Shown here: positions 28,994 to 38,309 of the stretch, in pieces | How the letters are laid out: each line of letters opens with the position of its first letter | Position numbering within the stretch: position 1 is the first letter of the stretch | Assembly: GCF_000374465.1 (NCBI RefSeq) | Contig: NZ_KB894529.1 | Span: 372,001 to 436,000 of the forward strand | Source of the DNA: Ahrensia kielensis DSM 5890 | GTDB lineage: Bacteria; Pseudomonadota; Alphaproteobacteria; Rhizobiales; Rhizobiaceae | Direction: 5' to 3' | Length of the DNA stretch: 64,000 nucleotides | The notes under the pieces: generated by a model | The model's input: the letters and a program-made list of their open reading frames with translations, nothing else | What the model was told of the DNA's origin: nothing | Database searches by the model: none | Translations under genes and position numbers: made by a program

Positions 28994-29862
28994 GGTCTGC
29001 GCAGCGTTGTAGGAAATCCGTAAAGATAGCCAATACGCTCAATTGCATCTTCTAACAATTCAACGGCTACATCCATTGTGTGTCCATTTGCGTGAATGAG
29101 TTCTTGTTCATCACGCATTATGCCAACATGGCCTTTCCAGAACACCAGATCACCGCGTTGCAACCCACCATTCATCGCTGAAAAACCAAGCTCTGTGCCG
29201 ATGCTTGCAGCTTGCATATCTGAATCGCGCTGCACCTTCTTGCCGGCCAAAAGCAGCGACAATTGTACAAGACCAGAGCAATCAATACCAAAAGCGGAAG
29301 ACCCGCCCCACAAATACGGTGTGTGAATCAATTTTTCCGCAATCGAGACATAATCATCGATAGGTTGATCGATTGGGACGAGATGGCGTTCAATATAGAA
29401 TTGGCCTTTGGCACACTTCAAATAGCGGGTGCCGCGGGTTTCTGCTTCACCGACAACGGCCAAAGATGATCCCACTGACAATATGTTGCTGTGTGGCGAT
29501 TTCATATCGGCTTCAGGGTAAGCAAATGTGCGCGGTGCTGAAATCAAATGTGTTGAAGGCGGCGCGGTAATATCGCGCGCTGCAAGTTGGTCATCAGCAA
29601 CATAGCCAACATAATTGTCTCGCAATGATTGGCACCAAGCCCAGCCGTCCGCAACATCAAAGACGCGAACCATGTCGCCATAGATCATTTGAGTATCGAT
29701 GCCGAGATTGATATCGGGTTCAGGGCGCATATCGACAACAGAAGATGAAACGCGGCGACGCTCACCACGTACAAATTTGCCTGCAGTGATTTTTCCTTTG
29801 AGCGCTTCGGATGCAAGATCATCACGAAATGCATGAATTCGTCTATCCAGTTCTTCGCTCAA
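28990..29862 (-). CDS. C40 family peptidase (NlpC/P60) with bacterial SH3-like domains
   Basis: 290 residues resembling dipeptidyl-peptidase VI enzymes that cut gamma-D-Glu-meso-DAP peptides in muropeptide recycling. The N-terminal half (about 35-155) looks like two SH3b-type domains (DMVRVFDVADGWAWCQ). The C-terminal NlpC/P60 domain (about 165-285) has the catalytic Cys in DCSGLVQLSL, the His in GHVGIM and a third polar residue near IHANGH. No signal peptide is seen, so it is probably cytoplasmic. It overlaps the marR-like gene by 4 bases. Confidence 0.9.
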   Translation of the reverse strand: MSEELDRRIHAFRDDLASEALKGKITAGKFVRGERRRVSSSVVDMRPEPDINLGIDTQMIYGDMVRVFDVADGWAWCQSLRDNYVGYVADDQLAARDITAPPSTHLISAPRTFAYPEADMKSPHSNILSVGSSLAVVGEAETRGTRYLKCAKGQFYIERHLVPIDQPIDDYVSIAEKLIHTPYLWGGSSAFGIDCSGLVQLSLLLAGKKVQRDSDMQAASIGTELGFSAMNGGLQRGDLVFWKGHVGIMRDEQELIHANGHTMDVAVELLEDAIERIGYLYGFPTTLRRP

Positions 29863-30209
29863 TGCGGCAGCTCCTTACCTTTCGCAATGATATTATCAGC
29901 AAAACGCTCCAGATAGTTTGCACCCTCAACCGTTCGTGAAATGATAACATTTCTACGATCACGCGGATCACGTTGACGGCGCACCAGTTTCATCGCCCCC
30001 ATTGTATCCAACGCACGGGTGATAACCGGCTTGGAAACGCCCAAATGCGCGGCTAGACCGCGAACAGTATGCGGCGGCGGATCAAGGTAAATCGTTAATA
30101 AGATTGCGGCTTGCCGCATCGTCAAATCCGGTGCGCTATCACGCACTTCGGCAAGGTTGACAGAATGCCAAAGCATGAGCGCTTGGCTCGGTTTTAGATT
30201 TATCGGCAT
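29859..30209 (-). CDS. MarR family transcriptional regulator
   Basis: 116 residues, on the short side for MarR proteins. The winged-helix core is clear: LTMRQAAILLTIYLD, the recognition helix in HLGVSKPVITRALDTM and the wing LVRRQRDPRDRRNVIIS. It is the promoter-proximal gene of a two-gene unit with the NlpC/P60 peptidase (ATGA overlap). Ligand and targets are unknown; autoregulation of this pair would be typical. Confidence 0.88.
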   Translation of the reverse strand: MPINLKPSQALMLWHSVNLAEVRDSAPDLTMRQAAILLTIYLDPPPHTVRGLAAHLGVSKPVITRALDTMGAMKLVRRQRDPRDRRNVIISRTVEGANYLERFADNIIAKGKELPH

Positions 30210-30298
30210 AGAAGCTCAGCTATGTACCATTACGGGGCCGAACTAATATGCGCGATATATAGCCCGTTACGCAAGCGTAAGCACGCTCATGCACCGTT

Positions 30299-31762
30299 TT
30301 ATGCATAGCGTTTTTGCAATGAAGCGAAGATTGCACGGATACCTTGCGCTTCACCGCCCACAGGTGAATGTGGTTTAGCGCTCGGGTTCCATCCGAAAAT
30401 GTCGAAATGAGCCCAGCTCACAGCTGGATCAACAAAGCGTTGCAAGAACAATCCAGCTGTTATGGACCCGGCAAATCCATCGGTTGTCACATTATTCAGA
30501 TCAGCAACCGTTGACGCGAGAGCCTGATTGTAATTCTGCCAAAGCGGCATACGCCATAAAGGATCGCGCTCGCTAACAGCAGCTTCATTAACGGCCGTGG
30601 CCAATACTTCATCATTTGTATAATAAGGTGGCAATTCTGGCCCAAGTGCAACACGCGCTGCTCCCGTCAAAGTCGCCATGTCGATAATAAGATCAGGTTT
30701 TTCTTCTGAAGCCAGCGTTAGAGCATCGCCTAATACAAGCCGCCCTTCGGCATCCGTATGGCCTATTTCTACGGTTAGCCCTTTTCGGCTCCTTAAAATA
30801 TCGCCTGGTCTAAACGCGTTACCGGCGATTGCATTTTCAACGGCAGGAATGAGCACCCGCAGCCGCACATTCAGTTTTGCATCCATAATAATGCGTGCCA
30901 ACGCCAATATGTTCGCTGCACCACCCATATCTTTTTTCATGTTACGCATTGAGCTTGCAGGCTTGATATCTAGGCCGCCAGTATCAAAGGTAACGCCTTT
31001 ACCCACAAGAGTGAGCTTTGGTGCCTTTTTATCACCCCAAGTGAAATCAATCAGGCGCGGTGCTATTGTAGCAGCACGTCCAACGGCATGAATCATCGGG
31101 AGATTGCTAGAAAGCAATGCATCGCCTTTGATGATTTTTATGCTCGCCTTATAGGACTTAGCAAGCTTGCGGCTAGCGGCATCAATTTCATCCGGCCCCA
31201 TATCTTCAGCAGGTGTATTGATAAGGTCACGGGCCAGCCAACTTGATTCGACATGGCGCAAAATTTCATCGCGGTCGAGCGTGTCGCCCAAAACCAATTG
31301 CGGAACTCTTTGTGACGACTTTTTGTAAACATCAAAGCGATAGCTACCAAGTCCAAAACCAATTGCTGCCAACCGAAGATCAAGCCCTGCCAATGACGCA
31401 AACGTAAAAGGTGTATTGGGCAGCTTCTTAGCCAACGCCCCTGTTACAAATGGGTCAGTCGCATCTCCCACGCCCAGCAACACCATACTAATACTTTGCC
31501 CATTTTCGGCAGGAACCAGCAGAACATTGCCTACCGCGCCATCAAAGCCATTTAGGTCCGCCCATATTTTTGCTTCGCTTGGCATTGCATCTAAGTCCGA
31601 CTGTGCCACGCAATGCACCGGCAATATTTTCTCGTTTTTTTGCGCTGCGCTTACAAAAATATTGTTCAACTTGAAGGCTCCTGCTTTTTTACGCACCGTA
31701 CTGAGCACGGCTGTTAACTTTCCATTAGGGTTAACAGAATATTGATTAAATTGAAGGGGCAT
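30299..31762 (-). CDS. Leucyl aminopeptidase family protein (M17)
   Basis: Cytosolic dizinc aminopeptidase of 487 residues from the ATG at 31762; an in-frame start at 31864 would run into tadD territory and is not supported. Metal-ligand motifs of the C-terminal catalytic domain are VGKGVTFDTGGLDIKP (Lys and Asp), MKKDMGGAA (Asp) and TDAEGRLVLGDAL (Asp, Glu, Arg). The usual NTDAEGR starts here with His (GHTDAEGR), as in the divergent PepA/B-like subgroup. It may process peptides imported by YejABEF nearby; that link is inferred. Confidence 0.92.
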   Translation of the reverse strand: MPLQFNQYSVNPNGKLTAVLSTVRKKAGAFKLNNIFVSAAQKNEKILPVHCVAQSDLDAMPSEAKIWADLNGFDGAVGNVLLVPAENGQSISMVLLGVGDATDPFVTGALAKKLPNTPFTFASLAGLDLRLAAIGFGLGSYRFDVYKKSSQRVPQLVLGDTLDRDEILRHVESSWLARDLINTPAEDMGPDEIDAASRKLAKSYKASIKIIKGDALLSSNLPMIHAVGRAATIAPRLIDFTWGDKKAPKLTLVGKGVTFDTGGLDIKPASSMRNMKKDMGGAANILALARIIMDAKLNVRLRVLIPAVENAIAGNAFRPGDILRSRKGLTVEIGHTDAEGRLVLGDALTLASEEKPDLIIDMATLTGAARVALGPELPPYYTNDEVLATAVNEAAVSERDPLWRMPLWQNYNQALASTVADLNNVTTDGFAGSITAGLFLQRFVDPAVSWAHFDIFGWNPSAKPHSPVGGEAQGIRAIFASLQKRYA

Positions 31763-31810
31763 TGCGTCCACATTTTTGTGTTTCGCAAGATTCGCAGCAA
31801 GGAGATCATC

Positions 31811-32632
31811 ATGAGGCTTGAAGAACGCACATCGGCATTTCCTAAGGCACGCAAACGGGCACATCTTTCCGTTCTAAGCGCTGTGCTGCTGAGTGCTACC
31901 GTCGCTGGCTGCGCAACAGACAGCCGCACAACAGGATCGATCAAAAACGGCAAGTCAGTAGAGCGGATGAATTCCGCTGAACTGGCTCAATCCGTTGATT
32001 CCTATGGTGCCGCCTATGAGCGTGATCCAAAGAACAAAGCTATTGCAATGCAATATGCATCAATTCTTCGTTCTAACAATCTCAATGAGCAGGCTGTGGC
32101 TGTCATGCGCAAAACAGCCATTATTCATCCCAATGACCGCGATGTTCTTGCAGCATATGGCAAAGCACTTGCCGGTGCGGGGCAATTTACTGCGGCACTC
32201 GATGCTATTCAGCGCGCGCAAGACCCAACGCGGCCAGATTGGCGTCTCGTATCAGCAGAAGGCGCAATCTACGATCAGACAGGCCGTCCTGAAGAGGCCC
32301 GTGACCTTTATCAAAAAGCGCTGCAAATGCGCCCAAATGAACCATCAATTCTATCAAACATAGCAATCAGCCACTTGTTGGTGAATGATCTTCCGACCGC
32401 CGAACGCTATTTGCGTGAAGCTGTAAAACAGCCAACAGCCGATAGCCGTGTGCGCCAAAACCTTGCGATGGTGGTTGGCCTTCAAGGGCGCTTTGATGAA
32501 GCAATGGCCATTGCACAGCGCGAACTTTCGCCTCAACAGGCACAGGCCAATGTAGAGTATCTACGCAAGATTCTATCACAGCAAAATGCATGGAACATGA
32601 TCAAAGAAGAAGACAAGAAAAGCGCGCAATAA
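31811..32632 (+). CDS. tadD: TPR-containing pilus assembly lipoprotein TadD
   Basis: 273 residues. AAGGAG lies 6 bases before the ATG at 31811. The signal sequence ends in a lipobox VAGC (near residue 36), so this is probably an outer-membrane lipoprotein. At least four TPR-like repeats follow (about 65-250), for example AYGKALAGAGQFTAALDAIQ and AIYDQTGRPEEARDLYQKAL. TadD acts as pilotin/scaffold for the Tad pilus. It is convergent to tadC, which supports the assignment. Its start codon is only 48 bases from the divergent aminopeptidase start. Confidence 0.88.
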   Translation: MRLEERTSAFPKARKRAHLSVLSAVLLSATVAGCATDSRTTGSIKNGKSVERMNSAELAQSVDSYGAAYERDPKNKAIAMQYASILRSNNLNEQAVAVMRKTAIIHPNDRDVLAAYGKALAGAGQFTAALDAIQRAQDPTRPDWRLVSAEGAIYDQTGRPEEARDLYQKALQMRPNEPSILSNIAISHLLVNDLPTAERYLREAVKQPTADSRVRQNLAMVVGLQGRFDEAMAIAQRELSPQQAQANVEYLRKILSQQNAWNMIKEEDKKSAQ

Positions 32633-32663
32633 AAGCCTTTCTTTCTTTTTTAACCTTAACAAT

Positions 32664-32699
32664 AAAAACCCGCTTCTGAAATTTCAGAAGCGGGTTTTT
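32664..32699. terminator. Strong bidirectional terminator between tadD and tadC
   Basis: AAAAACCCGCTTCTGA and its exact complement TCAGAAGCGGGTTTTT form a 16-bp stem with a 4-base loop; the A and T runs make it work on both strands. It lies about 31 bases after the tadD stop and 36 bases after the tadC stop. Confidence 0.93.
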
Positions 32700-32735
32700 A
32701 TTTACGTTAATTTGTCTGCGTACTAATTCTTATCT

Positions 32736-33737
32736 TTAGAAGATACCACCACGCTGCGAAACCTGAATAGCTGCAGGCCCAAGGATTACACCAAAAAGTA
32801 CAGGCAGGAAGAAAAGGATCATTGGAACAGTAAGCTTTGGCGGTAGCGCTGCTGCTTTTTTCTCAGCAGCATTCAGTCGTATCTGACGACTTTCACTCGC
32901 AAGGACACGCAATGCTTGTCCCACAGGCGTACCATATCGCTCGGCCTGAATGAGTGCTTGTGAAACACCTTTTACAGCATCTAAACCAGTACGCATATAT
33001 AAGTTCTCATAAGCTTTTCTACGCTCAGATAGGAACGAAAGCTCTGCGCCAACTAAAACCATCTCTTCAGCAAGTGCTGTCGATTGCGTGCCTATCTCAG
33101 CGGCAACCTTGCGGAAACCAGCCTCAATTGACATACCCGATTCAACGCAGATCAATAATAAATCGAGCGCATCTGGCCATGCCTTGGTTATCGAGGTTTT
33201 ACGCTGTGATGCTTTGTTATTCACATAAATATTGGGTGCGTAAAAGCCTGCCGCTGCAAACCCAAGACAGTATATAATCTTCATGTTTGTTGTTTTATCC
33301 GCAAAACCATCAAGTACGAACATATAAACCACCCCAGCTCCAAAAGTCAGGAATGGCAAAACAAGGCGCATGAAGAGAAACAAATTGAGCGGCCCTTGAC
33401 CGCGAAAGCCTGCAGCGCGCAAATTTGAAACTGTTTTCTCATCGGCAAGGGCCTTCTTCAAATCCAAACGCTCAACGATGGATTTAACACTGCCTTTATC
33501 CTTGCTATCAACACGCAATGATGCACGCCCATTTTGTTTTTCAGATGCCAATCGAGCGCGCTCACGCGCCCTAATTTCGTCGCGCTCAGTCGCTACCGAT
33601 TTCATCCGGTTTTTAAGCTCATTGCCGCCCAGCACTGGTGCAAGCAGTGTGAAAATAGTGGCAAAAACACTGACAGCGACTAAAACAGCGATTAAAAACT
33701 GACCCGAGGTGAGTAGTGTTACAATATCTGAAGACAT
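32736..33737 (-). CDS. tadC: Tad pilus inner-membrane platform protein TadC
   Basis: 333-residue T2SSF/GspF-domain protein. Membrane helices lie near residues 12-35, 120-160 and 310-330, and the GspF domain (about 175-300) includes the conserved DALDLLLICVESGMSIEAG. The cytoplasmic loop before it is basic and rich in Lys/Arg. TadC works with TadB as the platform for pilin polymerisation. Last gene of the minus-strand pilus operon, 12 bases after tadB, ending at the bidirectional terminator. Confidence 0.94.
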   Translation of the reverse strand: MSSDIVTLLTSGQFLIAVLVAVSVFATIFTLLAPVLGGNELKNRMKSVATERDEIRARERARLASEKQNGRASLRVDSKDKGSVKSIVERLDLKKALADEKTVSNLRAAGFRGQGPLNLFLFMRLVLPFLTFGAGVVYMFVLDGFADKTTNMKIIYCLGFAAAGFYAPNIYVNNKASQRKTSITKAWPDALDLLLICVESGMSIEAGFRKVAAEIGTQSTALAEEMVLVGAELSFLSERRKAYENLYMRTGLDAVKGVSQALIQAERYGTPVGQALRVLASESRQIRLNAAEKKAAALPPKLTVPMILFFLPVLFGVILGPAAIQVSQRGGIF

Positions 33738-33749
33738 GAACCTGCTCCC

Positions 33750-34766
33750 CTATATATCAAAGTTGATCATTTGACGCATGATGAATACGCCGATGGACAT
33801 CCAAATAGCAGAGACACCTAAAATGAGGAGTCCTGTATCTGTTATAAAAAGAAGCTTGATGTAGTCTGGACTACTCAAATGAACCAGAAGAGTAACAATT
33901 GGCGGCAATGCGGCAATAATCGCGGCAGAAGCCTTCGCTTCCATCGACATTGCAGCAACTTTTGCTTTCATTTGTGCGCGCGCACGCAACACACCTGAAA
34001 GGTTGCCCAAAGCTTCTGATAAGTTACCACCGGCTTGAGATTGGATTTGAATAACGATTGCAAAAAAGTTTGCCTCCGAGCAAGGCATCGTTTGATACAT
34101 ACGTAAACAAGCTTCAGGTACCGACATACCCAGCTGCTGCGCCTCAATTATTCGGCGAAACTCAGTTTGAACTGGCTCGCGTGCTTCTGTTGCAATAAGG
34201 CGCAAACCATCATTCAATGGCAAGCCTGACTTGATGGCACGAACAATGATGTCAATTGAATTAGGAAACTCTGCTAAAAAACTTTTGACGCGACGCTTGC
34301 GTAAATATGAAATAATCCAACGCGGCAAACCAAACCCAGCTGCGAATGCTATTCCAATGCTATAGATTGCAGGAACACCAAAAATTAATGCCGCAATTGC
34401 CGCACCGCCTCCAAACACAGCAGAATAAATATAAAACATCCGAATATCGAGCTTCAAACCTGCCTGTTGAATTTGTGTCTTCAGGTTTGGCTTGGTTGCG
34501 TTTTTCTCGCGCGCTTTATTACGCTCTTCAAGATCATTAAGCGACTCTGTAATTTGCTTACGTCGTTTTTGACCTTCTTGGGCCCGATCAACTTCAGCGC
34601 GTTTTGACACACTATCCGTTTTGACAGACTTTACCTTTGAAACTCGACGCTTGCGGTCTTTTTCTGCTTGCAACGATGGTAACATCAATGCGTACATGAC
34701 CCCGCCGATACTAAGTCCGGCAAGTGCCATTACAGCAAGCGCAATGGGGGATAGACCAAAAATCAT
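33750..34766 (-). CDS. tadB: Tad pilus inner-membrane platform protein TadB
   Basis: 338-residue T2SSF-domain protein paralogous to TadC. Helix 1 is at the N-terminus (about 8-28), a charged coiled segment follows (40-95), then membrane helices near 108-150, the GspF domain (about 165-290) with NSIDIIVRAIKSGLPLNDG, and C-terminal helices. Its ATG overlaps the cpaF stop by 4 bases. Confidence 0.94.
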   Translation of the reverse strand: MIFGLSPIALAVMALAGLSIGGVMYALMLPSLQAEKDRKRRVSKVKSVKTDSVSKRAEVDRAQEGQKRRKQITESLNDLEERNKAREKNATKPNLKTQIQQAGLKLDIRMFYIYSAVFGGGAAIAALIFGVPAIYSIGIAFAAGFGLPRWIISYLRKRRVKSFLAEFPNSIDIIVRAIKSGLPLNDGLRLIATEAREPVQTEFRRIIEAQQLGMSVPEACLRMYQTMPCSEANFFAIVIQIQSQAGGNLSEALGNLSGVLRARAQMKAKVAAMSMEAKASAAIIAALPPIVTLLVHLSSPDYIKLLFITDTGLLILGVSAIWMSIGVFIMRQMINFDI

Positions 34767-36283
34767 TCAATCACCTCCATTGCATCAAGTGCCTCAGAAA
34801 GGCGCACTTCTTCGTTGAAATAACGTGCGCGCTCCCACATTTGAGGGCGACCAACGCCTGTAGAACGATGTTTACCGATAAATTTGCCATCGGCATCTTC
34901 GCCAGTAATATCATACAGCATGAGATCCTGCGTAATGATGACATCACCTTCCATACCAATGACTTCAGTAATATGGGTAATTCGGCGAGAACCATCGCGC
35001 AAACGCGCAGCCTGAATGATGATATCAACGGACCCACAAATAATTTCACGCACTGTTTTTTGCGGCAATGTATAACCACCCATCGCAATCATTGATTCCA
35101 TACGACTTAGACATTCGCGCGGTGTGTTAGCGTGGATTGTGCCCATTGAACCATCGTGGCCAGTATTCATCGCCTGCAAAAGGTCAAACACCTCGGGTCC
35201 ACGAACCTCACCAACAATGATGCGTTCAGGACGCATACGAAGGCAGTTTTTGACAAGGTCAGTCATTGTGATCTGACCTTCTCCCTCTAAGTTCGGCGGT
35301 CTGGTTTCAAGGCGCACAACATGCGGCTGCTGAAGCTGAAGTTCGGCAGAGTCTTCGCATGTGATCACACGCTCATCTTTATCAACATAGTTGGTCAAAC
35401 AGTTGAGCAAAGTTGTTTTACCCGAACCCGTACCGCCAGAAATGACGACATTACATCGCACACGTCCAATAATCTGTAGGATCGTTGCACCTTCTGGCGA
35501 AATTGAACCAAATTTTGTCAGCTGATCAAGTGTGAGCTTGTCTTTCTTAAACTTACGAATCGTTAGTGCAGCGCCATCAATTGCCAATGGCGGTGCAATA
35601 ACGTTAACACGTGATCCATCCGCAAGACGCGCGTCACAGATTGGGCTAGATTCATCAACGCGGCGGCCCACTTGGCTCACAATTCGTTGGCAAATTGAAA
35701 GCAATTGCTGGCCATCACGAAAGCGAATACCCGCATCAATAACCTTACCGTTTACCTCGATATAAGCAGCATCTGGGCCGTTGATCATGATATCGGCAAT
35801 ATCATCACGTGCAAGCAAAGGCTCTAACGGTCCATAACCCAACACATCGTTACAGATATCTTCAAGCAATTCCTCCTGCTCGGAGATGGTCATCGCATAG
35901 TTTTTAATGGCGATGATATCATTGACGATATCACGAATTTCTTCGCGTGCACTTTCAGCATCTAGCTTTGCAAGCTGCGACAGGTCGATTGTCTCAATCA
36001 GCGCAGAGAACACCTGTGATTTGGTGTCATAATAGGCATCATCGCGATTAGGGCGCTTTTGAGTTGGCTGCTCCATAGACATAGGAGGCGCTTCAACTTT
36101 CGCACGTGGCGTCTCTTTAGCAGGTGCCTTGGGAGCATCAACTGTCGGTGCCAAAGCTTCCGACATATGCTGTTTTTCAACAGCATTTTCCATCGGTTTA
36201 GATGCCGGTTCGTTTATAACGGGTTTTGCTTGCGTTTTAGCGCTCGCAAAGGATGAACCCCCGGATCCTTTTTTACCAAACAT
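34763..36283 (-). CDS. cpaF: Tad pilus assembly ATPase CpaF/TadA
   Basis: 506-residue hexameric secretion ATPase that powers pilus polymerisation (and retraction in Caulobacter). The first 80 residues are Ala/Pro/Lys-rich and probably disordered. The N-terminal domain precedes Walker [11 protein letters not shown], the Asp box with CEDSAELQL, Walker [14 protein letters not shown] and the His box [15 protein letters not shown]. All catalytic motifs are intact. It lies between cpaE (28 bases) and tadB (4-base overlap). Confidence 0.96.
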   Translation of the reverse strand: MFGKKGSGGSSFASAKTQAKPVINEPASKPMENAVEKQHMSEALAPTVDAPKAPAKETPRAKVEAPPMSMEQPTQKRPNRDDAYYDTKSQVFSALIETIDLSQLAKLDAESAREEIRDIVNDIIAIKNYAMTISEQEELLEDICNDVLGYGPLEPLLARDDIADIMINGPDAAYIEVNGKVIDAGIRFRDGQQLLSICQRIVSQVGRRVDESSPICDARLADGSRVNVIAPPLAIDGAALTIRKFKKDKLTLDQLTKFGSISPEGATILQIIGRVRCNVVISGGTGSGKTTLLNCLTNYVDKDERVITCEDSAELQLQQPHVVRLETRPPNLEGEGQITMTDLVKNCLRMRPERIIVGEVRGPEVFDLLQAMNTGHDGSMGTIHANTPRECLSRMESMIAMGGYTLPQKTVREIICGSVDIIIQAARLRDGSRRITHITEVIGMEGDVIITQDLMLYDITGEDADGKFIGKHRSTGVGRPQMWERARYFNEEVRLSEALDAMEVIE

Positions 36284-36311
36284 TGAATTACCTCGTAACT
36301 CGAACTTGAAA

Positions 36312-37595
36312 TTACTTCTTCTTCAGTTTTGCCAAAATGCCTTTTAGGCCGCCCTTTGGTTTTGCTGAAACTGCGCCGCGCCCCGTTATAATATGTGCAA
36401 GATCAGAGATCGTTGTAACGATTGGGCTAGCACTGTCGGACTCCGCCAGCATTCGACCATTATTAGATGCCGTGCCAAACAAATGCGGATCAAATGGGAT
36501 GATCGCAGATGCTTCCATATCCAGTGAATCCAAGAAATCATTGACACTAATCTCAGGCCGTTTAGGCACACCCACTTGGTTGAGAACCAATTTCGGCGCA
36601 AAATCATTTGGACGTAGCTTCTTGAGCGTATCGACCATATTCTTGGTGTTACGCAAATTTGCCAATTCTGGCGTTGCAACAATGATAACTTCATCCGCAC
36701 GAGAAAGCGTTGTGCGTGTCCAGCCATTCCATACATGTGGAATATCAAGCACAACGGAAGGGGCGGTGCGCTGAGCAACGTCGATCAACTGTGCGAAATC
36801 TTCCGCTCCAAAGTCGTAAACCTTGTCGAGCATTGAGGGCGCAGCAAGCAAAGAAAGATGTTCAGCACATGTTGCGAGCAACCGATCAAGATAAACCTCG
36901 TCAATGCGATCCGGTGAGAAAACGGCCTCTGCAATACCTTGTGCAGGGTCTTGATCAAAATTGATATTGGCGGTGCCAAAAGGCAAATCCATATCTGCGA
37001 CGACAACTTCGTTTTGGAAAAGCGTCGATATAGACCAAGCAACGTTATGAGCAATCGTGGATGAACCAACCCCGCCCTTAGCGCCGATGAAAGCCATTGT
37101 TTTGCCTAATGGCTCGGCATCAGGATCAATGAATAGCATTGTAATAACCGCCATCAGATCGGCAATTGATACCGGCGCTACGATGTACTCGGAAATACCA
37201 TTGCGAACCAAGTCGCGGTATAGCGAAACATCATTATGATGACCAATGATGACCACACGCGTCGATGGATCACAAACTTCTGCAAGCTCATTAAGCCCGT
37301 TCATGAGTTCATCTGGACGAGCGGAAGTCTCAAGAATAATCAAGTTTGGCGTTGGTGCTGTTTGATAAAATTCCACAGCAGCACCAATACCGCCCATATA
37401 GGTTCGCATCTGGGCTTTTGCCATGCGGCGGTCTTCTGCCATACGCTCGATAGGCCCCGAGACCCCTTGCGTTTCACAAAATGCCTGAATTGTTATACGC
37501 GGTACAGGGCGTACATTTTGCAATTCATCCGGCTCGAAGCTAGCGCTTGGCATGGTAGCCATTTCGTTTTCGTCTTTAAATGCAGCGTCTGACAT
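36312..37595 (-). CDS. cpaE: Tad pilus assembly protein CpaE/TadZ (ParA/MinD-like)
   Basis: 427 residues from the ATG at 37595; an in-frame GTG at 37604 is less likely because GGG is well spaced for the ATG. The N-terminal half is a receiver-like domain (about 45-150) and the C-terminal half a MinD-type ATPase with a deviant Walker A IGAKGGVGSST and switch ADMDLPFG. TadZ proteins localise the pilus machine to the pole. The C-terminus is basic and Lys-rich. Confidence 0.93.
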   Translation of the reverse strand: MSDAAFKDENEMATMPSASFEPDELQNVRPVPRITIQAFCETQGVSGPIERMAEDRRMAKAQMRTYMGGIGAAVEFYQTAPTPNLIILETSARPDELMNGLNELAEVCDPSTRVVIIGHHNDVSLYRDLVRNGISEYIVAPVSIADLMAVITMLFIDPDAEPLGKTMAFIGAKGGVGSSTIAHNVAWSISTLFQNEVVVADMDLPFGTANINFDQDPAQGIAEAVFSPDRIDEVYLDRLLATCAEHLSLLAAPSMLDKVYDFGAEDFAQLIDVAQRTAPSVVLDIPHVWNGWTRTTLSRADEVIIVATPELANLRNTKNMVDTLKKLRPNDFAPKLVLNQVGVPKRPEISVNDFLDSLDMEASAIIPFDPHLFGTASNNGRMLAESDSASPIVTTISDLAHIITGRGAVSAKPKGGLKGILAKLKKK

Positions 37596-37649
37596 TGTTA
37601 TCACCCTAGGGGTCTAGATCGTTAAATTTATAGATTCGGCGCCAACCTA

Positions 37650-38294
37650 TTATCCTTGATAATCGGCGATTACGTTGCCTCGATTTTCTGCGTCAATTGG
37701 CGTCTCTTTGCGCGGCCCAAGCAAATCGCCTGGGTTGGAGATTTGTGCCGCGAGATTATTCTGTGTTGAACAGCCAAAATCAGCGTAATTTTCGTTCTCA
37801 GGCGTATTCGAAAGGTCTTCAGGCCATTGGCCACATTGCCCAGTAGAGGCCGTCACCGAGCGAAATGACAAGCGTATTGGCGCTGATGAACCATGCCTAG
37901 ACGCATCATAGGACTGGATCGCAATATTGTTGCGATGTTGTCCACCTTGCTCAATTGCTTGAACGACCTGCCCTTGAACAAAATTAGCCGCAGAACTGTT
38001 TGCTGATCCAGAAGGCATCATCAAAACAATTGTACCGGTGCCAGATGTTTGGAACTTCTGCGTGAAAGCCTGAATATTGCTCAGCGTGGCGTAATTCAAT
38101 CTTTGAGCGCCGGAGGCGACAGGAACATCTAAAACCTGCTCTTGCTCTGACAACACGATAGGGTGACGCTTGGTGTAATCATTTGCAACACTGCTTACAG
38201 TCATATTATCGCGCTGTTGCAAACTCGCGCATCCAGAAAGAAGAGAAACGCACAGCACAGCCGCAGCTGAAGTTTTTATTTTATCGGCAAACAT
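37650..38294 (-). CDS. cpaD: Tad pilus assembly lipoprotein CpaD
   Basis: 214-residue outer-membrane lipoprotein with a lipobox LLSGC (Cys22). The CpaD domain covers about 35-200, including the PSGSANSSAANFVQGQV segment and two cysteines near the C-terminus (CGQWPED and FGCSTQNN). GGAG lies 8 bases before the ATG. It probably assists the secretin CpaC, 15 bases upstream in the operon. Confidence 0.9.
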   Translation of the reverse strand: MFADKIKTSAAAVLCVSLLSGCASLQQRDNMTVSSVANDYTKRHPIVLSEQEQVLDVPVASGAQRLNYATLSNIQAFTQKFQTSGTGTIVLMMPSGSANSSAANFVQGQVVQAIEQGGQHRNNIAIQSYDASRHGSSAPIRLSFRSVTASTGQCGQWPEDLSNTPENENYADFGCSTQNNLAAQISNPGDLLGPRKETPIDAENRGNVIADYQG

Positions 38295-38309
38295 GTTTGC
38301 GTACTCCGA

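Noticed and set aside
31763-31864. Upstream extension of the M17 aminopeptidase frame
   Set aside because: It would place the start inside tadD on the opposite strand, and its Cys-rich residues do not fit the family; the ATG at 31762 gives the normal N-terminus.
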